This document shows positions 6,184 through 12,720 of a DNA stretch of 12,720 bases, piece by piece. Each line of letters opens with the position of its first letter. Positions within the stretch are counted from its first letter, which is position 1. The position numbers and the translations under genes are program-made. The notes below the pieces were generated by a model. The model ran no database searches. It was not told the DNA's origin and saw only the letters and a list, made by a program, of their open reading frames with translations. The DNA is from Chloroflexota bacterium (GTDB taxonomy: Bacteria; Chloroflexota; Anaerolineae; JACRMK01), in the NCBI GenBank assembly GCA_016200765.1, contig JACQEC010000247.1, positions 1 to 12,720 on the forward strand, given 5' to 3'.

Positions 6184-7119
6184 TTATGCGGCCCCGTTCA
6201 TCGCTTCAAAATGGGTAAAGTGCTGCATTTCTCGGTAACGTGTGGCTATTTCCTCGTGCGTCAGGTGGCGCAGGCGCTCCACGCTGAACGCCTCGACGGT
6301 GAACGAGGCGACCACACAGCCGTGAATGATCGCCCGCTTCATCGTTTCGAGGCTGGTGTCCCCGCGCCGCGCGATATATCCGACGAAGCCTCCGGCAAAA
6401 CTATCGCCCGCGCCGGTCGGGTCGGCGATCTTTTCGAGCGGGTAGGCCGGCGCGAAGAAGTGCTGTGAGAGGAGGCTCTCGCCATTGGTGAACAGCGCCG
6501 CGCCGTATTCGCCCTTCTTGACGATCACGGCGCGCGGCCCCAGCGCCAGTATCTTGCGCGCGGCGCGGATGAGCGAAAAGGTGTTGCCGTACTGCCGCGC
6601 CTCGGCCTCGTTGATCAGCACCACGTGGGCGAGCGAGATCGCTTTGGTCAGGGCGTCTCGTTTGTAGTCAATCCAGTAGTTCATCGTGTCGAGCGCGATC
6701 AGTTTCGGCGCTTTGATCTGCTGGGCGACCTCGACTTGCAGTTCCGGGTCAATGTTGGCGAGAAAGACGTGGGTGGCGTCACGGTAGTGATCGGGCAGTT
6801 TGGGGTGAAAGGTGGCGAAGACGTTGAGCTGGGTGTCGAGCGTCTGCGCCGAGTTGAGATCGTAGTCGTAGCGCCCCTTCCAGCGAAAGGTTTTGCCCTC
6901 AACACGCTGAAGCCCGCTCAGGTCAATCGGACGGGATTGGAGAAAGTCAACATGCGGCTGGGGAAAATCCGTGCCGACGACCGCGACCAGATTGACCTTG
7001 TCATAGAGGCTGGCGGCGGTGGCAAAAAAAGTTGCCGAGCCGCCGAGCGCGTCTTCGACCTTCCCAAACGGCGTCTGCACCGAATCCAACGCGACCGATC
7101 CCACGACCAGTATGCTCAC
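6184..7119 (-). CDS. PfkB-family kinase, candidate adenosine or nucleoside/sugar kinase
   Basis: A 311-residue ribokinase-fold (PfkB) kinase. The N-terminal di-glycine motif is in ALGGSATFFA (GG at 26-27), which binds the sugar hydroxyls. The C-terminal PfkB signature is ADPTGAGDSFAGG (232-244), with catalytic base Asp239 and the anion hole GAGD. VVLINEAEA (166-174) corresponds to the conserved N-x-x-E loop. The GTG start overlaps the mtnA stop (GTGA, 7116-7119), indicating coupled translation, and ahcY follows. Because AhcY releases adenosine and MtnA acts in methylthioribose salvage, I infer an adenosine kinase or a kinase in MTA/MTR salvage. This comes from context only, since substrate cannot be read from sequence in this family. 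Confidence 0.9.
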   Translation of the reverse strand: MSILVVGSVALDSVQTPFGKVEDALGGSATFFATAASLYDKVNLVAVVGTDFPQPHVDFLQSRPIDLSGLQRVEGKTFRWKGRYDYDLNSAQTLDTQLNVFATFHPKLPDHYRDATHVFLANIDPELQVEVAQQIKAPKLIALDTMNYWIDYKRDALTKAISLAHVVLINEAEARQYGNTFSLIRAARKILALGPRAVIVKKGEYGAALFTNGESLLSQHFFAPAYPLEKIADPTGAGDSFAGGFVGYIARRGDTSLETMKRAIIHGCVVASFTVEAFSVERLRHLTHEEIATRYREMQHFTHFEAMNGAA

Positions 7120-8189
7120 TCAGGTGTCTCCATAAAAGTTCGTACCCGCGCGCGGGCCTTCTCGACCGCTTCCTTCAACCCGCGCTCAAAGGGCGCGCGC
7201 ACGATGCCCTCTTCGGTGATGATGCCGCTGAGGTAGCGGTTGGGTGTCACGTCAAAGGCCGGGTTGGCGACGGCGACGCCGGCCGGGGCGATCATCTGTC
7301 CGCGGATGTGCGTGACCTCGCGCGCGTCGCGCATCTCGATCGGTATCTCGCTCCCGCTGGGCAGGCTCAAGTCCACGGTTGACGTCGGTACGGTCGGGTA
7401 AAATGGCACGCCGTTCTCTTTGGCCACCACCGCCAGTTTGTACGTGCCGATCTTGTTGGCCGTGTCGCCATTAGCCGCCACGCGGTCCGCGCCGACGAGC
7501 ACCAGATTGACCTTGCCCGCTTGCAGGAAGTACCCGGCGGCGTTATCGGCGATGAGCGTCATCGGGATGGAGCGTTGCATCAGTTCCCAGCACGTCAGCG
7601 CGGCTCCTTGCAGGCGCGGTCTCGTCTCATCCACCAGCACGTGCACGCGCTTGCCTTGCTCGTGCGCCATAAAGACGACCCCCAGCGCGGTTCCCCAATC
7701 CACCGCGGCCAGCGCGCCCGTGTTGCAGTGATGCAGGATCGTATCGCCGTCGCGAATCAGCGTCGCGCCGTGCTCGGCCATGCGCCGGTTGATCGCGACG
7801 TCCTCGTCGGCCAGCCGCTGTGCCTCCGCAACGAGCGCGGCGCGCACGTCGTCGGCCGCCTGCAAGCGTTCGTCGGTGGCCGCGCGCCACATGCGTTCCA
7901 GCGCCCAGAACAGGTTGACCGCTGTGGGGCGCGAGGCCGCCAATATCTTCGACGCGCCGTCGAGATCATCCAGCAAGGTTTGGCGATCCGTCGCGCGGCT
8001 CTGTAAAGCGGCCAGCGCCATACCGAACGCCGCCGCGGCGCCGATGGCCGGCGCGCCGCGGATGACCATCGTCTTGATCGCGTCCGCGACAGCGCGATAA
8101 TCGTCGTACGCATTGACGACGAACGCGTGCGGCAGTTGGCGCTGGTCAATCATCTTGACCTGATTGTTTTCCCAAAAGACGGTGCGCAT
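7116..8189 (-). CDS. mtnA: Methylthioribose-1-phosphate isomerase
   Basis: MtnA converts 5-methylthioribose-1-phosphate to methylthioribulose-1-phosphate, the first ring-opening step in recycling the methylthio group of SAM by-products. The 357-residue protein has the expected landmarks: RGAPAIG (44-50), RPTAVNLFWA (87-96), HHCNTGALA (153-161) with catalytic Cys155, DETRPRLQGA (188-197), ADNAAG (214-219) and GADRVAANGDTANKIGTY (233-250) with catalytic Asp235. The 80-residue spacing between these two residues matches the Cys160/Asp240 pair of the Bacillus enzyme. It is related to the eIF2B-alpha fold, but these motifs favour MtnA. It starts downstream of a terminator and so probably heads the mtnA-pfkB-ahcY-metK-ruvA run. 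No Shine-Dalgarno sequence or confident promoter is visible. Confidence 0.96.
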   Translation of the reverse strand: MRTVFWENNQVKMIDQRQLPHAFVVNAYDDYRAVADAIKTMVIRGAPAIGAAAAFGMALAALQSRATDRQTLLDDLDGASKILAASRPTAVNLFWALERMWRAATDERLQAADDVRAALVAEAQRLADEDVAINRRMAEHGATLIRDGDTILHHCNTGALAAVDWGTALGVVFMAHEQGKRVHVLVDETRPRLQGAALTCWELMQRSIPMTLIADNAAGYFLQAGKVNLVLVGADRVAANGDTANKIGTYKLAVVAKENGVPFYPTVPTSTVDLSLPSGSEIPIEMRDAREVTHIRGQMIAPAGVAVANPAFDVTPNRYLSGIITEEGIVRAPFERGLKEAVEKARARVRTFMETPE

Positions 8190-8207
8190 AAACTGTGCGA
8201 TGTTGTG

Positions 8208-9182
8208 TTACAGCCGCCATAAAGCAAAAACTCTCCGCCGAGGAGAGTTGACAATCGTATCATCTCCCAGACGGTGCGGCTGTCTGTCGGATTTGGCACA
8301 GCGTTCGATGTAGCGAACCCGTTGCCGAGGCTTCACAGGGCCGATCCCTCCGCCTCTCTGGATGAGCGGCACGCGCGACTCGGCCAGCGTGAAGCTCTCC
8401 TGCTGTCGGAACTTTTGGACCAGTTCCGGTGGAATCTTGCTAAACAGGCCGTTCGGGTTTTGCTGGCTCGCGTGCGACTGCCACGCCCGCGCTTTGGCCT
8501 CAAGATACGGGGCGACATCCAGGCGGGTTGTCACAGGAGGGCGCCCCACCGCCCGCCGCTCGGGGTTGAACGGCCCGAACTGCGACAGGTCAACACCGGC
8601 CTCCTTGAGATAACGCGCGACTGCCTCAAAGAACTCCGGCGAGAAGCCCGGCCAGTAGATTTTTTGCGGCGCATAGGCCGCTACCCCATTGGTCAGCTGC
8701 TCCGGATAGCAGGTCGGGTCGCCAGCCTTGGCGAACGCCGCCATGGCGGCCGCGTGCACCTTCAGGTGGTCGGGGTGGCCGTAGCCCCCCTGCGGGTCGA
8801 AGGTCAGCATCACCTGTGGCTTGACCGCGCGCACAATCTTCACAACCTTACCCGTTACTTCGTCAAGCGGGGCGTTATGCAAATTGACCGGGTCCTCGTT
8901 TTCCGGCGTGCCCATCATGCCTGAATCGCGGTAGTCGAGGAAATAAATCTCGCCGACGCCGATGTGGCTCATCGCATTATGCAGTTCCTGCGTGCGCACC
9001 GCGCCGAGCGTTTCCTTCGTCGCGTTGACGCCCGGCGCAATCTCGCCAACTTCGCCGCGCGTCGCGCAGATTAACGCCACGCGCGCGCCTTGCTGCCGGT
9101 AATGCGCGAATGCCCCTGAGACCAGACCTTCGTCATCGGGGTGGGCAAAAACGGCTAGCAGGCGGCGTGGATCACCAGACAT
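8208..9182 (-). CDS. PIG-L family LmbE-like N-acetylglucosaminyl deacetylase
   Basis: A 324-residue zinc-dependent de-N-acetylase of the PIG-L/LmbE/MshB superfamily, acting on N-acetylglucosamine-type conjugates; the substrate is not deducible. Zinc-site motifs are AHPDDE (13-18) and GHPDH (135-139). ATG 9182 is chosen because the protein then starts MSGDPRRLLAVFAHPDDE and GGAGG (9194-9198) lies upstream. The frame is open to 9347, but the extra 55 residues do not look like this family. The last ~48 residues (after ESRVPL) are Arg-rich, use AGA, CCT and TTA codons unusual here, and run through a strong terminator hairpin. A one-base shift near residues 266-274 would instead end the protein in REAEGSAL at TGA 8333-8335, so the true C-terminus is probably there. 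Confidence 0.88.
   Translation of the reverse strand: MSGDPRRLLAVFAHPDDEGLVSGAFAHYRQQGARVALICATRGEVGEIAPGVNATKETLGAVRTQELHNAMSHIGVGEIYFLDYRDSGMMGTPENEDPVNLHNAPLDEVTGKVVKIVRAVKPQVMLTFDPQGGYGHPDHLKVHAAAMAAFAKAGDPTCYPEQLTNGVAAYAPQKIYWPGFSPEFFEAVARYLKEAGVDLSQFGPFNPERRAVGRPPVTTRLDVAPYLEAKARAWQSHASQQNPNGLFSKIPPELVQKFRQQESFTLAESRVPLIQRGGGIGPVKPRQRVRYIERCAKSDRQPHRLGDDTIVNSPRRRVFALWRL
8221..8249 (-). terminator. Rho-independent terminator for the PIG-L gene
   Basis: On the minus strand a perfect 8-bp stem, AACTCTCC (8249-8242) with GGAGAGTT (8236-8229), closes a 5-base loop and runs into TTT, GC and another TTT (8228-8221). It lies between the PIG-L gene and mtnA, but inside the long PIG-L frame as it stands, which suggests that frame overruns its real stop. 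It would separate PIG-L transcription from the mtnA-led operon. Confidence 0.7.
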
Positions 9183-9189
9183 ACTCAAT

Positions 9190-9198
9190 CCCCCCTCC
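9190..9198 (-). promoter_or_regulatory. Ribosome binding site fixing the PIG-L start
   Basis: The minus strand reads GGAGGGGGG here, with the GGAGG core (9194-9198) 11 bases before ATG 9182. It favours that ATG over in-frame upstream starts as far as 9347. Confidence 0.6.
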
Positions 9199-9269
9199 AA
9201 ACGTTCGATAATAAACAAGTTTAACCCGTAATCCAGCAACCGCCAAAACACTCTGACGAGAGACGGCGA

Positions 9270-9322
9270 CGTTGCGCGTTCATGGGTTATGACGTCCTCA
9301 AGAATTGAGCTAACGCGCAACG
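9270..9322. repeat. 11-bp inverted repeat with nested hairpin
   Basis: CGTTGCGCGTT (9270-9280) and AACGCGCAACG (9312-9322) are perfect inverted copies 31 bases apart. Within the loop, CTCAA (9297-9301) and TTGAG (9305-9309) form a second, smaller stem. The element sits mid-way in the 198-bp gap between two minus-strand genes (GNAT upstream, PIG-L downstream). It could be an operator for a dimeric regulator or a leader-RNA structure for the PIG-L gene; nothing here decides which. Confidence 0.5.
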
Positions 9323-9347
9323 CGCCAACGTTCTCGCTATGGGGCAC

Positions 9348-9371
9348 GCGCCGAGCATCAGAAACCGGCGC
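9348..9371 (-). terminator. Hairpin just after the Eis-like GNAT stop
   Basis: GCGCCG (9348-9353) and CGGCGC (9366-9371) form a 6-bp GC-only stem with a 12-base loop, nine bases past the TAA of the acetyltransferase gene. There is no T run after it on the minus strand, so it may be a weak or factor-dependent terminator. Confidence 0.35.
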
Positions 9372-9380
9372 TGTTCACGA

Positions 9381-10730
9381 TTAGCCGACCATCCACACAT
9401 TGGACGGCTGTTTGGGAAAGAGCGCCTTCAACAGTGCGCGCGTTTCTTCATCTTTGTGCCAACAATCGGCGTAGGCGTGTCTCATCTCTTCCAGCGTGCG
9501 GTAGCCGAACAACAGTTGCAGGAAGGTCAGATTGGGGAAACCCGCGCTCCCATCCTCGGTCAGAGCCGACAGCCAGCGCTCCACGTTGGCTAGTCGCCCG
9601 CGTTCCCAGACGAAGCGCAAGCCATCACGATAGAAATTGAGTTTCAGTTCGCCGCTGTGTCCGGCGAGGTACGACCCGGCCAGGCGCTGTTCCAGCACGG
9701 ATCGAATGTGGCGAATGAAGTCAGGCAGATCGGGCACGCGCACATACCAGGCATACGGCTGGCGCACGAGCGGCAGTCGGTCGGGGATCAAATCATAGAC
9801 CGGATGCTCAACACCCAGCCCGAAGCGAAACGCCGCGAACGGCTTGCGGTCGCGCGCGGCATAGGCGCTGCCCGTGGCGTGCAGATAGCGCAGTACGGTC
9901 GGTATGACGCTCATCCACGACACGCCCGGCTTGACCTCGAAATGGGTGACGATGAGCGCCTCGCGGCCCAGCAGAGGCAGGTGGGCCAGAAAGCCTACCG
10001 GTTCGCCACCGGCTGAGGTGATGATGAGGAACTCACGGCGCTGGTCGGACTGCGCGCTGTGGCCGGCGAGGTCGTAGCGCCACAGCGCCTCGTCGCGCAC
10101 ACACGAGACCAGCGAGCGACTGGCGCTCTGCGCGTAGTATTGCATCAACTGTGGCGCGTCCGCCTCAATGGCTGGACGCAGGGTGAACGGCTCGCTTTCG
10201 CCCTCCTTGAGTTTGGGCAGACCCTGCGAGGCATAGCCGAACCGACCGCCGCCGAGCCACAAAGCCATATCGTAGCCAAACTGCCGATAATACCATGGGA
10301 TACCACCGATGACCTGCACCTTCTCGCCACGCTCGGCGCTCCATTGGTGAACGACCTCGAACTGCGCGCGCACCAACCCGCGCCGCCGGTACTCCGGCAG
10401 GGTGCCGACCAATTCCGGCTGTCCAACGCCAAACTCGACCCCGCCGTAAGACCAGCGCTGTGAGATCAGGCAGAGCGCGGAGGCTATCGTGCCCGTGCGC
10501 GGGTCTTCGACGACGGTGAAGTCGCCGGGGCGGAACGTCGGATGAGCGCCGCTCATCAGATCACGAACCCAGTGCTCATTCAGCGGGTCCGGCTGATTGT
10601 TCTCGTCCGGAAAGACACGCGCGTAAAGCGCGACCAGTGCGCCGGTGTCTGCCGGTGTCGCGCACCGCACGATCAACCCGCCGCCCAACTCGCGCAGGAC
10701 GGTTTGGCGATTCTGCAAAGTTTGTAGCAT
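9381..10730 (-). CDS. Eis-like GNAT N-acetyltransferase
   Basis: A 449-residue protein with the Eis-type layout: an N-terminal GNAT domain (about 18-160), a second GNAT-like domain (about 180-330) and a C-terminal sterol-carrier-like domain (about 335-449). The acetyl-CoA pyrophosphate loop is visible in LVGTLPEYRRRGLVRAQFE (107-125; the RRRGLV part is the R-x-x-G-x-G/A equivalent), followed by IGGIPWYYRQFGYDMA (141-156), which is typical of motif B. Such proteins acetylate amines of small molecules or proteins; the substrate here is unknown. The start at ATG 10730 is supported by AGGAGA at 10735-10740. The gene diverges from the secreted hydrolase gene across 121 bp. No signal peptide is seen, so it should be cytoplasmic. 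Confidence 0.9.
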   Translation of the reverse strand: MLQTLQNRQTVLRELGGGLIVRCATPADTGALVALYARVFPDENNQPDPLNEHWVRDLMSGAHPTFRPGDFTVVEDPRTGTIASALCLISQRWSYGGVEFGVGQPELVGTLPEYRRRGLVRAQFEVVHQWSAERGEKVQVIGGIPWYYRQFGYDMALWLGGGRFGYASQGLPKLKEGESEPFTLRPAIEADAPQLMQYYAQSASRSLVSCVRDEALWRYDLAGHSAQSDQRREFLIITSAGGEPVGFLAHLPLLGREALIVTHFEVKPGVSWMSVIPTVLRYLHATGSAYAARDRKPFAAFRFGLGVEHPVYDLIPDRLPLVRQPYAWYVRVPDLPDFIRHIRSVLEQRLAGSYLAGHSGELKLNFYRDGLRFVWERGRLANVERWLSALTEDGSAGFPNLTFLQLLFGYRTLEEMRHAYADCWHKDEETRALLKALFPKQPSNVWMVG

Positions 10731-10781
10731 AATGTCTCCTGTCTTGCTCGTCTGACATCAAAAGGCGCGATCTTTAACCGC

Positions 10782-10804
10782 CGCCGCGCCACACCCGTGC
10801 GGCG
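10782..10804. repeat. Imperfect hairpin in the divergent intergenic region
   Basis: CGCCG (10782-10786) pairs with CGGCG (10800-10804), and CAC (10790-10792) with GTG (10797-10799) around a 4-base loop, with a CGC bulge on the left arm. It lies between the divergent acetyltransferase and glycoside hydrolase genes, where promoters are expected. I could not find a convincing -10/-35 pair for either gene. Confidence 0.3.
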
Positions 10805-10851
10805 TTCGCCAGCGCAGTCTCCGAGAATCTGCCATTAACGACCATTCGCCA

Positions 10852-12063
10852 ATGCGCGCCGGGCCATACCGCGCGCTGATTGTTCTCTCCACGGCCGTCT
10901 TGACCGCGATGGGTCTCGGACTGTGCCTTCTCCAAACGGCCCCGGCTGAGGCCCGCTCGCCCACCGCGCCCGCCGTCTCCGGCGACCCCAGCCTGTCGGC
11001 CACACAGCCGTACACGCTCTTTCTGCCTGTGGTCATGCAGCCCATCGGGAACACAGGGCCGCAGGGCTTGCAAGCCGGTCAGCCGATCGGCGACAACGGC
11101 GAAATCTTCTTCACGGATACCGTCGCGTCGCAGATTGCGAGCGCGGGCGCCGGATGGGTGCGCATCAATTTCCGACTCGGCGCGCACTTCCCGGATTGGA
11201 CGACGCCCGTATCGGCCACGACCGCCCTGTCGCTCTATGATTCGATTGTGACCACCGCTCTGAACCACAACCTCAAGGTACTGGGCTTGCTCTCCAACGA
11301 GTCATGGGTTGGCGGGCTGTCCGACTGGCAGGCCAACAACGCGGAGGTGGCCGGTGGTAACGGCGACAACACCTTCATCCAGCAATTCGACACCTACGCC
11401 GCCCGTGTGCTGATGCCGCACTTCGCGGGCAAGATTACCGAGTGGGAGGTCTGGAATGAGCCTAACGCCGGCCCCACTTACGTCTACCCGTCCAACTTTG
11501 CCTGGCTGCTCCGGCGAGCCTATCTCGCGGCCCGCGATAACGGCATCACCGCGACGCTGATCTCCGGCGGGCTGTTCAGCAGTAACCCGTACGGCAGTAC
11601 GCTCCTGACTTCTGCGAACACGGGCGCGGACTACCTGACAAGCACCTACACTCAGGGCAAGCTCAACGCCAGTTGGGACGGACTCAAGAGCACCTACGGC
11701 TCCTACCCGCTCGACACCATCGGCCAGCATATCTACATTGACTGGTGGGCGGGGCTGACCACCGCCGCGCGGGTCGAGCAGACCGCCAGTTTCGTCTTCA
11801 ACGCTTATGCCGCGTTTGAGGGCGTGACCACGACGAAGCGCATCAATATTACCGAAATGGGCTGGGGCACGGATTGGGTCAGCGAGAGTACGCAAGCGAC
11901 CAGCCTCAGCACGGCGTATATTAAGCTCAAGCAACTCACCTACATCGAGCGCACGTATTGGTTTTTCTTGCAGGACATCCCCGTGGCCAGCCTATACTAT
12001 GGCCTCCTGCGCGAGGATGGCAGTGCGAAGCCTGCCTGGTCCTCGTACCAGCAGATTCATTAG
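10852..12063 (+). CDS. Secreted glycoside hydrolase-like TIM-barrel protein
   Basis: The 403-residue product begins with a signal peptide: basic MRAGPYR, a hydrophobic core at about 9-29, and an AEA site with cleavage likely after Ala34. The Cys25 context LGLC is not a lipobox. After a Ser/Pro/Ala-rich stretch comes LFLPVVM (56-62), an element like those near the mature N-termini of many Chloroflexota exported proteins. The remainder reads as a (beta/alpha)8 barrel of glycoside hydrolase clan A: EVWNEPN (199-205) offers acid/base Glu203, and ITEMGWGTD (333-341) offers nucleophile Glu335, with GQHIY (291-295) between them. GH39-, GH5- or GH51-like families are all possible, and the substrate is unknown. 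No carbohydrate-binding module or cell-wall anchor is present. There is no clear ribosome binding site. Confidence 0.85.
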   Translation: MRAGPYRALIVLSTAVLTAMGLGLCLLQTAPAEARSPTAPAVSGDPSLSATQPYTLFLPVVMQPIGNTGPQGLQAGQPIGDNGEIFFTDTVASQIASAGAGWVRINFRLGAHFPDWTTPVSATTALSLYDSIVTTALNHNLKVLGLLSNESWVGGLSDWQANNAEVAGGNGDNTFIQQFDTYAARVLMPHFAGKITEWEVWNEPNAGPTYVYPSNFAWLLRRAYLAARDNGITATLISGGLFSSNPYGSTLLTSANTGADYLTSTYTQGKLNASWDGLKSTYGSYPLDTIGQHIYIDWWAGLTTAARVEQTASFVFNAYAAFEGVTTTKRINITEMGWGTDWVSESTQATSLSTAYIKLKQLTYIERTYWFFLQDIPVASLYYGLLREDGSAKPAWSSYQQIH

Positions 12064-12087
12064 CCGCGCGCCGATCATCTCGCGCGG
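12064..12087. terminator. GC-rich hairpin between convergent genes
   Basis: CCGCGCG (12064-12070) and CGCGCGG (12081-12087) form a perfect 7-bp stem with a 10-base loop, starting directly after the TAG of the hydrolase gene and six bases before the stop of the opposing GNAT gene. It could stop transcription in both directions, though neither side has a T run. Confidence 0.45.
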
Positions 12088-12092
12088 ACTCG

Positions 12093-12720
12093 CTATCGGC
12101 GACCGGCCAGATAGTGAAGCACTCGCTCCGTTTCGATCTGCCAAGCATACTCGGCGTGATAGGGCTTGAAGCCCATCTCGACGTTGATTTTCAGCATGGG
12201 CGCATTCGTCTGCGCGTTGCCGGTGACGAACCGCTTGACCGAGGGTCTCTCCCGCAGTACCTTCTCGATCATCGCGGCCTTCAGCCAGCGCCCCAGACCC
12301 TTATTGCGGTATTTCGGCCAGACACCCGTCCCACCCTGCATGACAATCTCCGGGCGCCTGGGGTTCCATACGACCTCGGTGAAGCCGGCCAGTTCGCCGC
12401 TCGGCATGTGGCGCGCGTACAGCGTCCAGAGTATCTGGCCTCTTGCGAGCCTCTGCTGTTGCCGCTGACGTAATTGCTCTGGCGTCGTGTGTTCGTCTTC
12501 GAGTTCCAACGCGCCGCGTGGCGCTGTGTTCATCACGTCAACCAGCGCCGCCACCGCCGCGAGGTCCGCTTCGGGGTAGGAGCCATCCCACAGGCCGAGT
12601 TCGAAATCCGACGCGGATTGCTGTGCCTGCTCTTGCCACTGGCACATTAACTCGCGGTTGAGATCGGCCACTTCTAACACGCTGGTGCGCTCGATCAGTC
12701 CCTGCTGTGCGCCAATGCGC
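12093..12720 (-). CDS. GNAT acetyltransferase, C-terminal part (runs off the window)
   Basis: The frame stays open to the window edge at 12720, so the start lies outside. A GTG at 12680 is only an internal codon, since the 13 codons before it (RIGAQQGLIERTS) read on naturally. The visible part, about 208 residues, looks like the second domain of a tandem-GNAT protein: a helical lead-in ELMCQWQEQA, FELGLWDGSYPEADL, then MNTAPRGALELEDEHTTPEQ. The catalytic fold has GFTEVVWNP, the CoA-binding loop GVWPKYRNKGLGRWLKAAM and TGNAQTNAPMLKINVEMGFK. Such proteins are usually about 400 residues with two GNAT folds. The substrate is unknown. It is convergent with the secreted hydrolase gene. Confidence 0.88.
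   Translation of the reverse strand, partial: RIGAQQGLIERTSVLEVADLNRELMCQWQEQAQQSASDFELGLWDGSYPEADLAAVAALVDVMNTAPRGALELEDEHTTPEQLRQRQQQRLARGQILWTLYARHMPSGELAGFTEVVWNPRRPEIVMQGGTGVWPKYRNKGLGRWLKAAMIEKVLRERPSVKRFVTGNAQTNAPMLKINVEMGFKPYHAEYAWQIETERVLHYLAGRR

Noticed and set aside
9183..9347. N-terminal extension of the PIG-L protein to a start at 9347
   Set aside because: The extra 55 residues precede the family N-terminus, cover the inverted repeat, and the ATG at 9182 has its own ribosome binding site.
10852..10956. Lipoprotein signal (Cys25) in the glycoside hydrolase
   Set aside because: The residues before the Cys (LGL) do not fit a lipobox, and an AEA signal peptidase I site follows.
1..12720. 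CRISPR array, transposase, phage genes, tRNA or rRNA
   Set aside because: No regularly spaced direct repeats, no transposase or phage-like protein, and no tRNA or rRNA sequence was recognised on either strand.

Overview
The window looks like a piece of a GC-rich bacterial chromosome, most likely Chloroflexota. This placement is inferred from three things: the style of the housekeeping proteins, the two large GNAT acetyltransferases of a kind common in that phylum, and a secreted protein whose mature N-terminus carries an 'LFLPVV' element of the sort often seen in Chloroflexota exported proteins. No database search was possible. Coding density is high. No gap exceeds about 200 bases; the largest is 9183-9380.

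Layout. (1) 1-2930, plus strand: a terminator-like hairpin, then ffh (SRP GTPase, with an in-frame TAA at codon 25), a cupin, rpsP, khpA and rimM. This is the classical ffh-rpsP-khpA-rimM translation and secretion block with a cupin inserted, and without trmD/rplS following. (2) 2963-3166, plus strand: a near-consensus extended -10 promoter driving a 46-residue single-pass membrane protein. (3) 3227-9182, minus strand, in transcription order: PIG-L deacetylase, terminator, mtnA, a PfkB-family kinase, ahcY, metK (split by a deletion and frameshift), ruvA. The mtnA-pfkB-ahcY-metK run is a SAM-cycle and methionine-salvage cluster. MetK makes SAM, AhcY splits SAH into homocysteine and adenosine, the PfkB kinase could recapture the adenosine, and MtnA handles methylthioribose-1-phosphate. 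(4) 9183-10730, minus strand: a structured intergenic region and an Eis-like GNAT. (5) 10852-12063, plus strand: a secreted clan-A-like glycoside hydrolase. (6) 12093-12720, minus strand: a second GNAT protein, running off the window.

The most notable feature is that three conserved genes carry lesions: a nonsense codon in ffh, a deletion plus frameshift in metK, and a probable late frameshift in the PIG-L gene. Because ffh and metK are normally essential, sequencing or assembly error is at least as likely as genuine gene decay. I see no CRISPR array, insertion sequence, tRNA or rRNA, and no clearly novel multi-gene system.
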